This document shows positions 1 through 13,493 of a stretch of 64,000 nt of DNA, piece after piece. Position 1 is the first letter of the stretch; the number at the start of each line of letters is the position of its first letter. A model generated the notes under the pieces. It was not told the DNA's origin. It saw nothing but the letters and a program-made list of their open reading frames with translations, and did no database searches. This DNA is from Lepraria neglecta (lineage: Eukaryota > Ascomycota > Lecanoromycetes > Lecanorales > Stereocaulaceae): assembly GCA_033220425.1 (NCBI GenBank), contig CM065648.1:4588001-4652000 (forward strand). The letters run 5' to 3'. The position numbers and the translations under genes were made by a program.

Positions 1-1
1 G

Positions 2-730
2 GATCCCGCTGCGTATCCATCTTTCACAGGGAAGTACGCCTACCGCGGTCTCATACCCATGAACAAAGCGGTGGACTTGCTCGGAGATGAATTAGCCCGG
101 AACGCCATCATGTGGATTGGGAAACAAGGCCACATTCTCACTTTACCCATTGAGAAAGGGGAGGTCATGAACGTGGTTGCGTTCAAGACGAAGAAGGACG
201 GCAAGTGGGACAATGAACACTGGGTCCTGCCCCAAGACAGAAAAGGCGTGGAAGACGACTATGCCGACTGGGGTGACAGTGTGAAGAAGATTGTTAGCTT
301 GATGGAGAAACCGGATGTTTGGGCTTTGTTCGACTACCCACCCGCAAAAACCTACTACAAAGGCAGAACCTGCTTAAGTGGAGACGCTGCCCACGCAAGT
401 ACGCCGCATCATGGCGCTGGGGCGGGTATGGCTATTGAGGATGCGTACATTATGGCGAGCCTGTTGGCGGAGATTGAGGATGAGAAAGGGATTGAGGGGG
501 CGTTTAGAAGTTTTGATGCTGTGAGGAGGCCCAGGACGCAGAAACTGGTGAGTACGAGTCGGGAGTGTGGGAGAGTGCTGGAATGTGAGGGGAAGGGTAT
601 TGGGGAGGATAGGGAGAAGTGGAGGAAGGATTTGGCGGAGAGGCATAAGTGGATTTGGGAGAAGAAGCTGGAGGAGGATTTGGAGGAGGCGGTGGCGATG
701 TTGGAGGGTGGGAAGGCCCGAGTAACTTAA
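2..730 (+). CDS. FAD-dependent monooxygenase, salicylate hydroxylase-like (C-terminal part)
   Basis: The reading frame is open from base 2 and stops at 730, so the 5' part lies outside the window. The visible 242 codons hold the second FAD-binding signature of class A flavoprotein hydroxylases: GDAAHASTPHHGAGAGMAIE followed by DA, about 65% of the way through the visible part. A YRGLIPM stretch typical of salicylate/3-hydroxybenzoate hydroxylases lies near the start. Family knowledge: such enzymes use FAD and NAD(P)H to hydroxylate aromatic acids. The substrate cannot be read from this half. The first in-frame ATG (59) is internal and not the true start. It is convergent with the proteasome gene downstream. 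Confidence 0.85.
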   Translation, partial: DPAAYPSFTGKYAYRGLIPMNKAVDLLGDELARNAIMWIGKQGHILTLPIEKGEVMNVVAFKTKKDGKWDNEHWVLPQDRKGVEDDYADWGDSVKKIVSLMEKPDVWALFDYPPAKTYYKGRTCLSGDAAHASTPHHGAGAGMAIEDAYIMASLLAEIEDEKGIEGAFRSFDAVRRPRTQKLVSTSRECGRVLECEGKGIGEDREKWRKDLAERHKWIWEKKLEEDLEEAVAMLEGGKARVT

Positions 731-898
731 GCAGGCTGGCAAAAACAAATGAAAAATAAGTAATAAGATAACTGCTCCGTTGCCCTATGCATGCAGCCCG
801 CTATCTATTGGAGAGATCAAGCTGTTAATACAAGGATTATAGTACAGCCTTCGCTTTGCTGACCTCGAAGTTCGAAGCGTCAACTGGAAATGTGCCCC

Positions 899-1801
899 TC
901 AAGCGTCGATGTCCATCTTCTCCACAACCACCACATCATCGTCCGACGACAGCTCGTGCACCGTGACATACTTGCTGATCTCCTCCCTCGTAATGATCTT
1001 CTCGTTCAAGACTGCGGTCGTACCACGCTTGAACTTGTAATCCCTCTGCTTCACCTCGCGCTGATTCGGCGTGATATAATTCCTCATCAGCGTCGCCTTC
1101 TCCTCCGTAATAACACAAACGTCCACATTACTCCCACTCCCCAAATCATTGAAAATCCCCGCCTGAATAGCATCACTAGCCAACTTCACGGCCTCCTCTT
1201 TCGTCATCTTCTGCTTCCACTGCGTCTCAAACACCGCCATAGCCGCCAAACTCCCCGATCCCATAGTCACATACGGCAACTTATCGGTACTGCCGTGGGC
1301 GTGGACAGTGTAGAGACCTACGCCTGTGGGATCAACGCCAGCGACGACGAGGTAGGCCCCGATATGGCCTTGATAGCGGAAGAGGTGCTGTTTTAGCATC
1401 GTCATACAGGTTACGACGCGCGGTTTGCGGCCTGTGGAGAGAGCGTGCAGTTCGAGGTTTGAGGAGATTATGGCCGTTGTGAATTCTGTGTCTGCGGCTG
1501 TGCCGGCGCCTGCACACCATATTTGGGGGGCTATGTAGTGGAGTTTTTCGCAGTTCTAGGATGGATGTTAGTAGATGTGGAGGTGAGGATTGGGGGGGTT
1601 TGGGGGGGTAAAAAGGGATGTGAGGACCTTGTCTGCTACTATGGGGCCGGAGGTTGCTCGTGTGTCTGCTGCTATGACTACGCCTCCATTGAATATGCAT
1701 CCGACGATTGTTGTGCCGGTGCTTGTGGCTTTGGGTAAGGGGACGCCTTGGGCATGGAGAGTGGCATTGCGGTTGTAGTTGGAGAAGTCGAAGCCGGGCA
1801 T
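899..1801 (-). CDS. PUP1: 20S proteasome subunit beta-2 (Pup1 type, trypsin-like)
   Basis: Two exons, 1801-1628 and 1555-899, encode 276 aa. The propeptide ends ATSTG, followed by the mature N terminus TTIVG. The catalytic Thr is residue 30, released by autocleavage after Gly29. The protein then matches the Pup1/PSMB7 pattern: [35 protein letters not shown], the [20 protein letters not shown] core and [20 protein letters not shown]. Established role: the trypsin-like active site in the inner ring of the 20S core. The 72-nt intron lies exactly between ADK and NCEK. It has a perfect CTACTAAC branch site but a weak donor (GTCCTC). The gene is divergent from NUP159. Confidence 0.97.
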
Positions 1802-2318
1802 GATTGCGGAGGGAGCAGGTATTTATTGACTGTAAAACCAGTAAGGCAGCTGGCGAGGACGTTTTTTCAGGAGTGGGAGCTGTTGTCCCTCGATTATCAA
1901 TACGCTCTTCAGACCCTCTGGAGGTGATTCGAAATGCTGACTTTGGATTCTGTGGGTGAGATATAGCTGATGGATAGCAGTGACGAGGATGGAGCTGCCT
2001 CAAGAGCTACCTTACAAGTACGCGCTAGTGATTGCTTGGCGCCAAGATCTTCCAACGCGCTCCAGATTTCTTGAACTCAGCCAGCAGTTGAAGGCAGACT
2101 CGAGGCAGCACCTTGCTATGCTGCACAGTCTATGGCTCTGCACTGTGTGATAAATAGCATCGATCCTGGACCGCACCCTTAAAGTTTTCACCGGGACTCC
2201 TATGGTATCCCGACGACACTCCTTTACAACACCTCGAACACCCCCCAACCTCAAAGGCAACAAACAGCTCCTAGGTCGAGAAGTTGGCACTGTCTCTCCA
2301 GTCTTTCAGCGAGCAAGG
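1802..2318. promoter_or_regulatory. Divergent intergenic region between PUP1 and NUP159
   Basis: A 517-bp region separates the start codons of two divergent genes, so it must hold both promoters. No clear TATA box or PACE-like proteasome element could be assigned by eye. No gene is seen in it. Confidence 0.5.
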
Positions 2319-5300
2319 ATGGCATTCCAAATGGGCATTCCATCTCCGTTCGAAGGTAGCATGGGAGCTGTAAGCAATGCTCAGACGCAAACAGGTCCGG
2401 ATTTAGAAGAGATACAAACTGAGGTAGGGTTTTCTACGGCCTGTGTTGGAACTGAACACTAACTCGCATGTCACAGGCTCTCGGTTTCCAAGCCATAGCA
2501 GGAGAATCCAAGTTACGCTTATTGCCATCACCATGGCCCGCGGACTCGCTTCCCCCTCCCACAGCGTCCCTTCTATCTATAGCCTCAAAGAAAGGTCTAC
2601 TTGCGGCCGCTGGGCCCGAGTCGGTAGTTATCGCCGGTACGGACTCGGTGCGGCAGGCATTTTCGGCGTCGGCAGATGGCAACATCAAGCCCTACACACC
2701 TCAGTTGACCCTCCCGATAGGAATGAGGGTCTCGCAGGTCGCCTTCTCCGCAGATGAAGACTTTCTCGTATTGTCAGCAGAGACTGGCGGAGGACTAGCG
2801 GTCTACGAGGTCCAGGCTCTGATGCAGGGCAACACTCAGTCCACATTCCAGCTTCCCACCAACGGAGCTGCCCTTCGTGCGTTGGTGCCAAATCCAACAC
2901 CAGAAACAGCAGAGCTGTTCGCAGCCGTAACTACGAATGGGGAATTGCTGATGGCGAATCTAAAGACACGACAATTTCTGAATGGCTCACAAGGTCAAGT
3001 CTTGAAAGACGGTGTGAGCTGTGTCTCATGGAGCACTCAAGGCAAGCAATTGGTCGTAGGACTTGGAAACGGAACCGTATGTCAGATGACACCTGAGGGC
3101 GAAATGAAAGGGGAAATTCCCAGACCACCGGCTCTCGAGGGCGATCAATATGGTGAGTGCTCGGTCCCACGCACCTCAGTTGCTCCGCTAATTTCTATCA
3201 GTGTCTTCTATATCGTGGTTCGAAAACAATGTCTTTCTCGTCGCTCATACGCCGTCATCATTCGAAGCCGGCCTGGCCCCTGCGACAACCTACCATGTAG
3301 TAACTCGTCAAGCATCAAATCCATCCGCCATGATGTTCCAAAAGCTTCCCGAGCCTTGCCTGCCTTTTGGGACGAACAGGTTACCTCCTTTCCAATTCAT
3401 GCAGCGTCTAAAAAACTTCCCACCAAACCTTTCGGATGTCATAGTTGTGGCTTCTACTGCCTCTATAGATATTGGCTTGGTCACGAGATCTAAGACCCCT
3501 CTTTCAAATGATGTCTCAGCCGAGGTCTCCAATGTGTTTACGACAACTACTATGGCTGATGATTCGCGGCGTGCCCAATTGCCAATGAGCGAGGACATGG
3601 GGGACACATCACCTATAGGTGTTGGTTTCGATCTGTCCAGTAAGGACAAAGTACTACGACCGTTGCCCAAGGAGGAATATGATGCATCTCCAGGTCCTTT
3701 GCCGGCGCTAATGATATTAAACAATGAAGGCATTTTGGCTTCGTGGTGGATAGTTTATGCCGAATCAATCCAACAGGGAACGTCTTTTCCAGGTCTAGTA
3801 GCTGTTGGTGGAACTCAAACGCAGCAACAGCCACAGGTAGAGAGGCAAGCATATCCGTTTGCCAGCGCCCGTGCGCAAACAGCATCCCCTTTGGGCCAGA
3901 CCACATTTGAAAAGCCGGAAACAAAGAAGCCGGGATCTATGCTCGGGGGCTCCTTAAGCAAACTTGCGACCAATGCATTTGCCTCCCCTGGACCAGCTTT
4001 CGGTGCTACGTCAACATTTGGAAAGCCGTTTTCGCCATGGGCAGCCGGGGCAACAGTCTCTGCTTCACCACAGAGTGGGAGCCCGGCTTTCGGCCAGCCC
4101 TCATTTGGGTCTGCTACGCCCATGGGAGCAACTACCCAAGGTACAGCCTTTGGGATGGCCGGGGTTATAGGTGCCCGTCAATCGCCATGGGGAACAGCGT
4201 CATCAAGCACGGCAGCGGCGACAGGTAGCGTCTTTGGACAACCTAGCCTCGGCGGAGGCAACAAATCCCAATTCGCAGCTGCTACGACAGACAAGCCCTT
4301 TGGTTCTAACACAGCAACTAGCAGCCAAGCTCCCGCTTCGTCGGGCTTTGCTTCTTTTGCCTCGAAGCCCAGTGGTTTCTTGACGACTACACCTAGTAGT
4401 AACGCAGAAAATCCGTTTGCTAAAGGTACACCTGGTACTTTTTTCGGTTCTGGCATGGACACCGATACCAGCTTCGGAGCAACACCGAAGAAGGATGCTG
4501 AAGCTCCGAAAAGTATATTTGGCGGAGACGGCTTTACGCTAGGATCAACATTCAAAGGAGACGGTACAGCTGCAAATGACGCACCTGAGCTCTCTGGTAA
4601 TGCAGCTGGTTCGTTGTTTGGTGGTGGATTTGGCAATATGCTTGGGGAAGCTCAGAAAGAACCTGGCACGCTTCAAACAAAAGACGCGGACATGGATGAA
4701 GAGGATGACAGCCCCCCTGCGGAAGCCGCTCAAGCTCCTTCTCCTGAGAAAGACACGACCACTCCAGTCGCTAAACCAGCTCCACCGAAATTTCAATTTC
4801 CAAGCGCGCCGCCCTCAACAGGTGGTCTATTCGGTACTCAAACTCAAAGTAAGACTACTCCTGCTGCCGTGCAGAACAGTCAACCCACGAGCTTTGGCTT
4901 TGGTAAACCCACCCCGATTCCAACACCCGTCACAACCACACCAAAGGACACTCCGAAGAAATCTGGCCCCTCACCTCTTCCTTCTATCGAGACATCTCCA
5001 AAGATCAAGACAGAGCCACAGTCCGACGACGATGGCATCTCTCCATTGAACGAGACGGAAGCCGCGCCTCCAGAAGGCTACGAAAGCCCAGAGACTCCAA
5101 CAGCATCGAAGACCCCACAGCTGCCTCTACCACCAGAATCAACAAGCAAGATGACCTTTGCACCAGGTGATTCGTCTAATTCGTCAAAGTCTTCAGACGA
5201 TGCGCCCCTACCGCCCGATTTCTTACCGGCAAAAAGCAAAATCAAAGAGGTCGAACCTGCTCCAGAGGAGCAACCAGCGTTGCCCTCAGGCGACGAAGAC

Positions 5301-6914
5301 GAAGGCTCAGAGGAAGATGAGGAGGAGGAGGTGGAGGAGGAGGAGGAGTACGAAGGCAGTAATGAGGATGGCGAAGAGCGTGGCTCAGACGAGGATAGAA
5401 AACCGTTTGATGACGAAGGCAGTGGGGTGGATGTAGCTCAAGAGCTCAGCCCGACCACCGACCAAAGCCCAAAAATAACACCCGGAAGCTCTTTCGGTGG
5501 CCCATTGGATAAGAGCCCACCCGGAGGCCTCTTTAGCAGGATCACACGTCCACAAGACGGGCAGAAGGGCAAGCCTCTCTTCGGAGAAGTTGGAAAAACA
5601 TCAGCACCGTACCTACCGCCGCCAACCAAATCACAACAGAGCCCAAGATCACCGAGCCCAGTACGCTCAAGCGTGCTAGGAGACTCGCTCCGACCAGACA
5701 ATGCGAGGTCTGTCAGTGCTCCTGGTCCGTTCAAAGCACTCGACAATCGAAAGCATGCATTAAGTCAACTCGCGGTCCCCTCAAAGCCGCAGCCTTCTGC
5801 TAAGGAAATACGAAAGCAAGAACGAGAGCGACTAGCAGCTCTGCAAGCCCAAAGAGCTGCCGAAGAGGAGCAGGATCTTAGCGATAGAGAGGATGAGAGA
5901 GTACGCGAAGAATTGGCGATTGAAGTGGAGCCCACGAAGACATTGGACCCGTTCCTTGCGCATCAAGATTACATTGGAGATATTGACAAGCCTGGCATTC
6001 CTGGCCAAATTGAGAAGGTCTACAGAGACATCAACTCGATGATCGATACACTGGGCCTCAATGCACGTTCGCTCAAAGCCTTCGTGAAAGGTCATGAACA
6101 ACTCCACAAAGACGATGGTCGCAAGCGAGCCGACTTGGAGGATGATGACTGGTGCCTTATCGAGATTGCCGAGCTAGGAAAAATTGAGGGCGATGTCACT
6201 GCTCAGCTCAAGAAGGGCAAGACGCAGGATGTACCACAAAAGCTCGATGAGTGTCGAGACCTACGAAAGGGAGTTGCTACGCTACGAGCCAGAGGCAGTG
6301 ACATTGCCAGAGCTGTCGATATGAGATCTGACCCAAAAGCAATTGAGTCTGTAAGATCCGCTCCACTACGCCTTGATCAAGCTACACAACAGCACGAGCT
6401 ACGAAAGAAGGTTACTCGGTTCCAAAAGCTGCTAGCTGAAGCAGAGGAGAACATCACTATGCTCAGAGCCAAGCTAGCGTCCTGTGAGACCACCAACGGC
6501 AGGGGTCCGCCATTGAAAAAACCCACAGTCGAAGCCGTCACCAAGACCGTAATGAAGATGACCAGCATCGTCGAGAAGAAAAGCCTAGATATCGACGTGC
6601 TCGAAAACCAAATGCGAAACCTGCGCTTCTCCTCTATTGCTAGTCAAAGCAGCAGAGAAGGCTCTCCATTCACGCCAACATCAGCAAAAGGAAAGCGGGT
6701 TTCTAGATTGGGCGCCAGCACCGTTCAAAACGGTCATTCCTATTCCCCCGAACTTTCTCGCAGTACACGTGCATCACCCAGGAAAGCTATTGAAGAGTTT
6801 GTACCAAAGGAGGTACAGACATACCGAGAGAAGGCGCAGAGACGGCAGGAAGTGAATGAGATCATGAAGGAGGCGTTTTCGAAAACTGGGCCAATGATTA
6901 GGCCTCTGGATTGA
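2319..6914 (+). CDS. NUP159: Nucleoporin Nup159/Nup214-like FG nucleoporin
   Basis: Three exons, 2319-2423, 2477-3152 and 3202-6914, encode about 1497 aa. The N-terminal ~440 residues have the Nup159-type beta-propeller sequence. From about residue 470 to 850 there is a low-complexity Ser/Thr/Pro-rich region with scattered FG, FGxP and SFG motifs. An acidic run of Glu/Asp follows near residues 950-1000. The C-terminal ~300 residues are charged, coiled-coil-like sequence containing DYIGDIDKPGIPGQIEKVYR. Established role: cytoplasmic face of the nuclear pore, docking the mRNA-export helicase Dbp5 through the propeller. Both introns are short (53 and 49 nt). The long ORF is free of lesions. Confidence 0.93.
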
Positions 6915-9223
6915 GGCGAAAAATGCATTGCGTGTTTCGTACTACCACTGATCATCCTCGGATGGAGGCATAGCATCCACTTCTTGGATTTACGCATATT
7001 GGCCACTATCTTGTACATTATCGTCAGCATTAGCTTGGGCGTTTGAAGCTACCTAGGGACGAGCGATTCGTTAAAAGCTGAGGTACAAGCGCTTTGACCC
7101 TTTTTGATCACAAGCGTGATGACACTGTGTTTACTTTCCATCCACACCGCGGACGAGGCAAATATTCAAGAGAGCAATTCAATGGGAGGCTTGCAGCCTG
7201 CTCTGACTTTGTGTTCGAGACAAAGGAGGCGTGCCGATGCGTGCTCATTGATAGATGTGGAGCTGCTACTTTAGATTTATTTCCAAATCGAGGTGGCCAC
7301 TCCGAATGCTAGGTTACGCAGCCTTCTCCAAGATCACACATCTCGTTTCTGCATTACAAATGTTGGCTTGTTGAGTGCGATCCCTGCTCCTACGAGAGCA
7401 GATGTGAAACATCCAGACTAACCTTCCTTGCCTTCAAGACGGCGATCCATAGATGCGGCCTCGGTCAGAGCCTATAATTTCACCCGAAACCACGCACATG
7501 ATCCACGGGTACTAGTAACTGGAGATTTGCGCTCAACATCCAGACCAGAAATGGAAAAACAAACCCGGTCGGTGAGAAAAGTTACCTGACCATGAGCGAA
7601 GTGGATCAAGAACAGCGGCGGGTTGAGAGTAGAAACAGCATTCGCTGCCATCATTTGCTGATCAGCTGAGTCCGATCCCTGTAGGTGGAGTACACGTATA
7701 GCGTCAGGCAGCAGTAGAAAATAGGAAGGCTAAAGGGCTGGACGCCATGAATCCAGACTTCTTACTTCTTGAATGGGCCGCAGTTGGAGACACGGCAAGT
7801 TTGCCAAGTCGCGAAGTTGGCATCATAATTATATGATCAGCGCGCATCCTTGCATGTCACACTCATATTTCCATTGGAAGCAGCCCGTTCCCGTTCCCGC
7901 TCCTCGCCCCTCCCAATCGGAGTCTCGCCGGCGCTCCTCGTTGTTTTGAGCTGGCAGGGTTTTCCTGGTTGTGGTTCAGCGGGAGCCATGGCTAGGTGGT
8001 GGTAGAAGTCGTGAATGAGCATTACTGGTGCACAGATGAGCTATTTTCCTGTATTACAAGGATAGTGCGGAGCAGCAAGGGCAAAGACTAGCCTATGAGG
8101 GGATAGATCCTTGTTGATGTAGAACAGCGATAGCGCTAGCTTGTAATTAAAAAAGAAGCAACAGCAAATGATCAGAGAACCCGCTCTCAAATTACGAGGA
8201 CGCGAGCAAGACGTCCAGACATCCCTATCCTCACAATGTGCGAATATAATCGGCTTTGCGCAAAAGGAGATAGGAAAAAGACAACGATCAAAAGTCTAAA
8301 GAAGCCATGCGAAACAAACCAGCCCCTCGCACAAGCAAAGACCCCCTTGAGCAAGAATTCCTGCCTCGTAATGAGGAAGAGGGCCGTGCACTAGGCGGGA
8401 AACATGATCTTGCAGCCTGGAGCCAGCAATAGGGGCCTCTGGAAGAAACGGCAGGTGATCGAGGAAAGATAGGGGCGAGTTCTGGGTCCGTGGTGCAAGA
8501 AGAGCGGCGTTGTTGCGGAGAGAGGCGAATACGAGAAGACATTATTGGCATCTTGCAAGTGGGCCAAAAGAGTTGGTGTGGATGAACGTGGCACAAACAC
8601 TTGTCTGGACCCGGTGAGCGCTGAGGGACTTGTTGGCGCCTCCTCATAGGCCAAAAAAAAACAGCCTACACAATTGAGGGAATATGAAGAAATGCTAAGC
8701 GGAGTGGTTGTCAATATTAGGACGGTATGAAACTAGCGTCTTCGGTTCTGAGGAAGTGCAAAATAAAACACCAATGTATTTCAATCCTGCTGAAAAAGCT
8801 GTGTTGGTGTGTATTTGTTCGATGTTACATCCAAGAACATTATGTATTAGATAGTACAATTCAAGCACTAGAGGGTAGACATGTCTGGCAAGTAGTATGA
8901 TAGATCGCAAAAAATGAAAAGTAAGATCAATAATATTGCAAGACATTGTAGCCCCAACGCCAGCCCGGATCCGAAATCCAAACACATCTTGTACCTGTAC
9001 CTTCAATTTCGCCATTAATATAGTGTTCGCCACTTGTAATCGGTTGACTTGGATTTTACGTCTCAATGCACATGGCCATCAGCAGCCACCATCTGCGGCC
9101 TGACCAGGGAGTAGCTCAGGCAGATTAGGGGTATTCTCTTCGTCGATATGCTAGATCGGCGTAGCTCATCGTCGCGCCGTAACCGTGAATCTTATTCTGA
9201 GTGTGGCTCCTTGGGATGTTGAT
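6915..9223. other. Intergenic region, no gene recognised
   Basis: About 2.3 kb between the 3' ends of two convergent genes. Short ORFs occur on both strands (for example 7094-7312 + and 8391-8714 -), but none has a conserved motif, coding-like composition or plausible splice continuation. No RNA gene or repeat was recognised. Confidence 0.5.
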
Positions 9224-12200
9224 CTAGTACCTCGAACTCATATCTTCATTTCCATAAGTCAAGCCGGCAGTGTATGGAGGCCCATTGGGGTGTCCATATG
9301 TATATCCATTGTTGACCGCGGTGAAACCAAGTCCATGAGGACCGTCTCCGTCGAAGCTTGAGTTGAAAGGGTAAATCGGGCTCGAGGTGTTTACCAAATT
9401 GTTGGCTTGTATGTTCTCGTGAGTAGGTGAATACATCATATCCGCATTTGCTCCTCCGTGTTGATTCCTATTTGAGATGCAGGGTCGGTCAATCACGAAT
9501 GGATAATCTGTATGGCCTTCATTGAAAGGTGCTTTGACTTCATGGTACTGAGAAGCTCCAGGATAGGATGCTGCAGAGAGACCACCAGGGAATGAATCAG
9601 AGGGCCCATCAAGCACGCCGGTGAACGTGCCTTGAGGATACATTTGGTCAAATTGGGACTATGCACCAAGTCAGTCGTTCAATGATTCTGTCGATAGACA
9701 TTTGGTAGACGGTCACTTACCCAATTGACTGGCAGCTCCCGCCTCGGATCCTCCGATCGTGGTATAAGCTCAGGTCGAAGGATGTTAGGCAAGCCCTTGG
9801 GTATGGTGGGCGTGCCATAAGGCAATCCCTCTGTGAGCGGCATCGCCATTACTACTGTTGCCCCATGTTGACTACTGGAAGCATGCCTGGACACTATACC
9901 AGACCGACTGAATTCATCCGCAGCACTTCCCGTAGACACTTCATTCTCGAGCGGCGCAGTCACAGTGCTACCAGGACTGGAGGAGAGCGTAGCAGCCTGG
10001 GTCGACGGCAACTGCTTGTTCATCTTTGTTGGGCAGCGAGGCTTCTTGGCCGAAACAAAATCTGACATGGCGTCGCGGATTCTGGATACCAGTAAGTAGG
10101 CCTTCTGATCTCGAGGCATTTTGGGATCTGCTTCGAAAACCCAGTCCAAACATTTCCAAGCTGCGTCTGCGCCTTTCCGGTGAGGGTGTAGATACATTTC
10201 CAGGAGCATCAGAAGCGCATAGTGATGCTGTTGCAAGGCACCGGCATACCATAACCAGGGCTTGAACACCTTATTGGTTTCAATGTCCATGACGACTCGC
10301 ATCGTATGAATGCCAGAGGCGTTTAACATTTCGTTGAGACGAGCTTTTCAAATCAATGTCAATAACACACATTATGAAAAACTTTGAGAGTCCTTACCTG
10401 GTAGCCTGTATTCCGTATGTATGTGATAAGGATGAAGAATCATTGCGTGCATGCGACTGGTGTGGAGCTCGATATTGAGTCTTGTATATCGTTGTATTGG
10501 CTCACTGTCATTGAGTATCGTGCCGTAGTCATTAAGCAATTTGGTTTTCAGGTCATGAACCCTGGCAAGCAATTGACTCAGAGGCGTTTTGCCCTCCTCC
10601 AACCTTCCAATCTGTCCGCGATCAACGTATATCGAACGGATGACTTCAACGCACCGCATGAGGACCAGGGAAAACGTAATGTCCGTGTATTTATCCGTGT
10701 CATGGTCAAGATGCTCAAGATCATCGTCGTCAACATTGAGAGGAAATTTTGTGGTATAACCATCTGCCCGAATGAGTGGCCGTGGGCCATGTGCTTCGGA
10801 GGTTCGAATATCGAGAAAGCAAAGTTGGTGCCATAACATGCGCCCAACATGTGTACGTATCGGATCGAAGCCATATTCGGTACCATCTTTGTGCAAACCC
10901 ATGCATTCGGCAAGGCGAATGGCTGTTGCGACGAGACTTGAATGTACACGGCCAATATGACCTCGGCAGAGTGCAATCTAAAAGTCGTCAGTACTAACAT
11001 GGCCACGCAATAGCCATAGTATCTGAATCTTTGACGCTGCGTTCCTCAATTGACCTTGCGTTGAGGCTGCTGTGCAAAGCAGGGGTTCATAGCGTCACAT
11101 CGGAAGCAAGTCTGAATCAAAATTGAATAGGAATGTGCTCTCACCAGATACATCACATATGCCTGGATTGTCTGCAACCTGCTGGTCTGCGAAAGGTGGG
11201 CACGTCCCAAGGAGACCTCGGTCGCCAGTTGCATTCGGAACACCAAAGTCGATTTGTGGCAGCCGCGCTTGTCTATTAACACTTCTTCATCCATACTAAC
11301 AGCGCCGGAGAACAATGCAGCGAAAACCATCGCCCCTTTCGAGCTGGGAAAGTCGTTCACTGAGCTGGGGCTGTCAAGGCTTTTTTGACGGCGGAAATCG
11401 TTGTAGACCCTTCGAAACGAAGGCTTGTGCACGACACGAGCGACAGGATCAACATTCTTCAAATATTGAATTATAAGCTGATCTGCGTCATCGTTGCTCA
11501 ACCGTAGCTCATTCAGCGAGGTATCTGGGCAGGCGAAGAACAGAAAGCCTGAGACCGGCGCCATGTACATTGAACCAGGAGTGAAGCTATAGCCGTTTGC
11601 TATTGCACCTTCGGGACTGGGATAGTGTGCATCATTCAGTGCGTTCGTCAGCTACAACCGATCAGCGATGTTTTCAGCTGTGCGGCGGTACCCAATGCAT
11701 TTCGAGAATGTATACCTCTTCAGCCATTTTCGGCCTGACTAAGGCTCCAATCCGTTCAGTGATGCGGCATTTGCCAAACATGACCCCCATGTCTAGCTTG
11801 AGGTTGCCATCATCCGCGTCGTCCTCGTAAGCCGCATCAGCAACGGCCAGGGGAGTAGGCTCCAGCCTTTGCTCGTCCTCGGGTCCATTGTCCAGATCTA
11901 GGGCTTCAATGTCCAGAGCTTCAAGGTGCTCGTGCGGAAAATAGCTCTGAAGAACGCTTCTGACAAGGTGTTTCCGTTGTCTTTCCAAAAACCGGGTACT
12001 CCTCTTGACCACATTGAACACTTTCCGACCAGCGGCATCTGAAGGCTGGCGATAGTATTCGCACTTACGGTCATTCTCCTGACATAACCCGCAAATTGGC
12101 TTGCCCTGGTCACATTTTGCCTTTCGTTCTCTGCATGAAGAACAAGCGTTGATGGCCCTATTCCGAGTCTTTGGCTCCTGTGTAGAAGAGACTTTGATCG

Positions 12201-12309
12201 GACCCTGTTGGCTGGCTGTAATTGGTCCTAGCATAATGGCCGTAGGCTGTTCCGTACGCAAATTAGGTCCGAGTTGAAGAGCACTGGGAAAGTCTGAAGG
12301 ATTCTTCAT
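9224..12309 (-). CDS. Zn2Cys6 fungal-specific transcription factor
   Basis: Five exons, 12309-11716, 11651-11145, 10977-10398, 10343-9721 and 9658-9224, encode about 912 aa. The zinc cluster is CSSCRERKAKCDQGKPICGL plus CQENDRKC (Cys 56, 59, 66, 73, 76, 83), the classic spacing. The central Fungal_trans domain contains AIRLAECMGLHKDGTEYGFD and LWHQLCFLDIRTSEAHGPRP. The C-terminal ~250 residues are Ser/Asn/Pro/Gly-rich, as in activation regions. Phases at all four junctions agree, and intron 2 (167 nt) is unusually long for this window. Targets are unknown; there is no metabolic cluster beside it. Confidence 0.9.
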
Positions 12310-13493
12310 GTTGAGTGCGAGCGGACGACGGGTTTTAGCCAGCTACGGCCGTTACACAAAAGACCTACAACATGCACACCTTTAGCAGGGTGGCAAAAAG
12401 ATCACAAGTGAATCAACGTACCCTTAGTGCTACAACCCAACTTTAATAATGCCCTATCATGAAGCCGTAAGCAGTTCTCGAGCATTGGCCACATTAAGCG
12501 CCCCTGCATTCACTTTGAAAGGCAGACGCGATCATGTTTTTGTAAAGTCCCAAGAAGCAGAACCGGTAATTACTCCGGGAACTGAGCTATCCGGCCAACA
12601 CTTCTTCTGCGAGGCCTCGGTTCTGCAGGGAAGCATCTCCAATCAGCCCAGGTGTGCTTTAAATTTAGCTGTTCCCGACGGGTTTCAGCCTGGCGTTAGC
12701 CTCGGGGGGAAATCAGAGGAGGCGTGCCATGGGGCTACCCACAGTAATGTTTTCTCGTCTTTTATGGGTCAAAACGCCATGGAGGTCCACAGAACTTCGG
12801 GGGATAACAAGATAGCGAATAGAAAAAGGACAATCCTGGATCCGATGTGACTGCTGCCAAACTCGATTGGGAAATTCTCCTGGTTTTGTACCATTCTCAA
12901 AGTGTTGTGCTGTGACAATGACAAATAAAAGTCTAAAACAAGTCTTGAGGAAGTGACGAGTGAGATCTCCTAGCCATTGGTCAGGAAGCCAGCAGCTAGG
13001 GAAGCAGCAGCCGCAAGACTATGCAATGACTTTTGACAACAGCGTCTTTCACCCCCTCAATACGGAGAAGAGAGCGCTCGTATGCATCAGGGTACACAAG
13101 ATAGCAAGCAAAGTAAATCCCCTAGATCTGGCTGATGGACCTATCGAACAGTGTGATCACGCAATTCTTTTAATTTGAACAAATGGTAACAAGAACGGTC
13201 TTGTGATTTTGAGAGATAGTGGCCAAGGCTTAGTGTCAGGGTCGAGGAAGTTGAAGATAGACGTTAGGCAAACGAGTTAGCTTAGAAGGTAGAGCCGTAA
13301 GCCGAGATGCCCTAACAAACGGCCCCTAAGGATTCGGTACGGCGCGGAAATGCTCGTCAGCATGACGCTGCTGACACTACGGCCTTCAGTTCATTCGTCA
13401 CTATTTACCCTTTCTATCTTATTTTACATTGAGCTATTTCACGAAAAGCCACCAATTGCGCTCTTAACCTCTTAACTCCACACATCGAGAATC
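12310..13493. other. Divergent intergenic region, no gene recognised
   Basis: 1.18 kb between the Zn2Cys6 gene and the ABM-domain gene. A 133-codon ORF at 12449-12850 (+) has no recognisable motif and is not counted as a gene. The region presumably carries both promoters. Confidence 0.45.

Noticed and set aside
8288-8714. Two overlapping minus-strand ORFs of 107-119 aa
   Set aside because: Low-complexity Ser/Pro/Arg translations with no conserved pattern.
12449-12850. 133-aa plus-strand ORF
   Set aside because: No motif, odd composition and no splice or promoter context; probably chance in an intergenic region.
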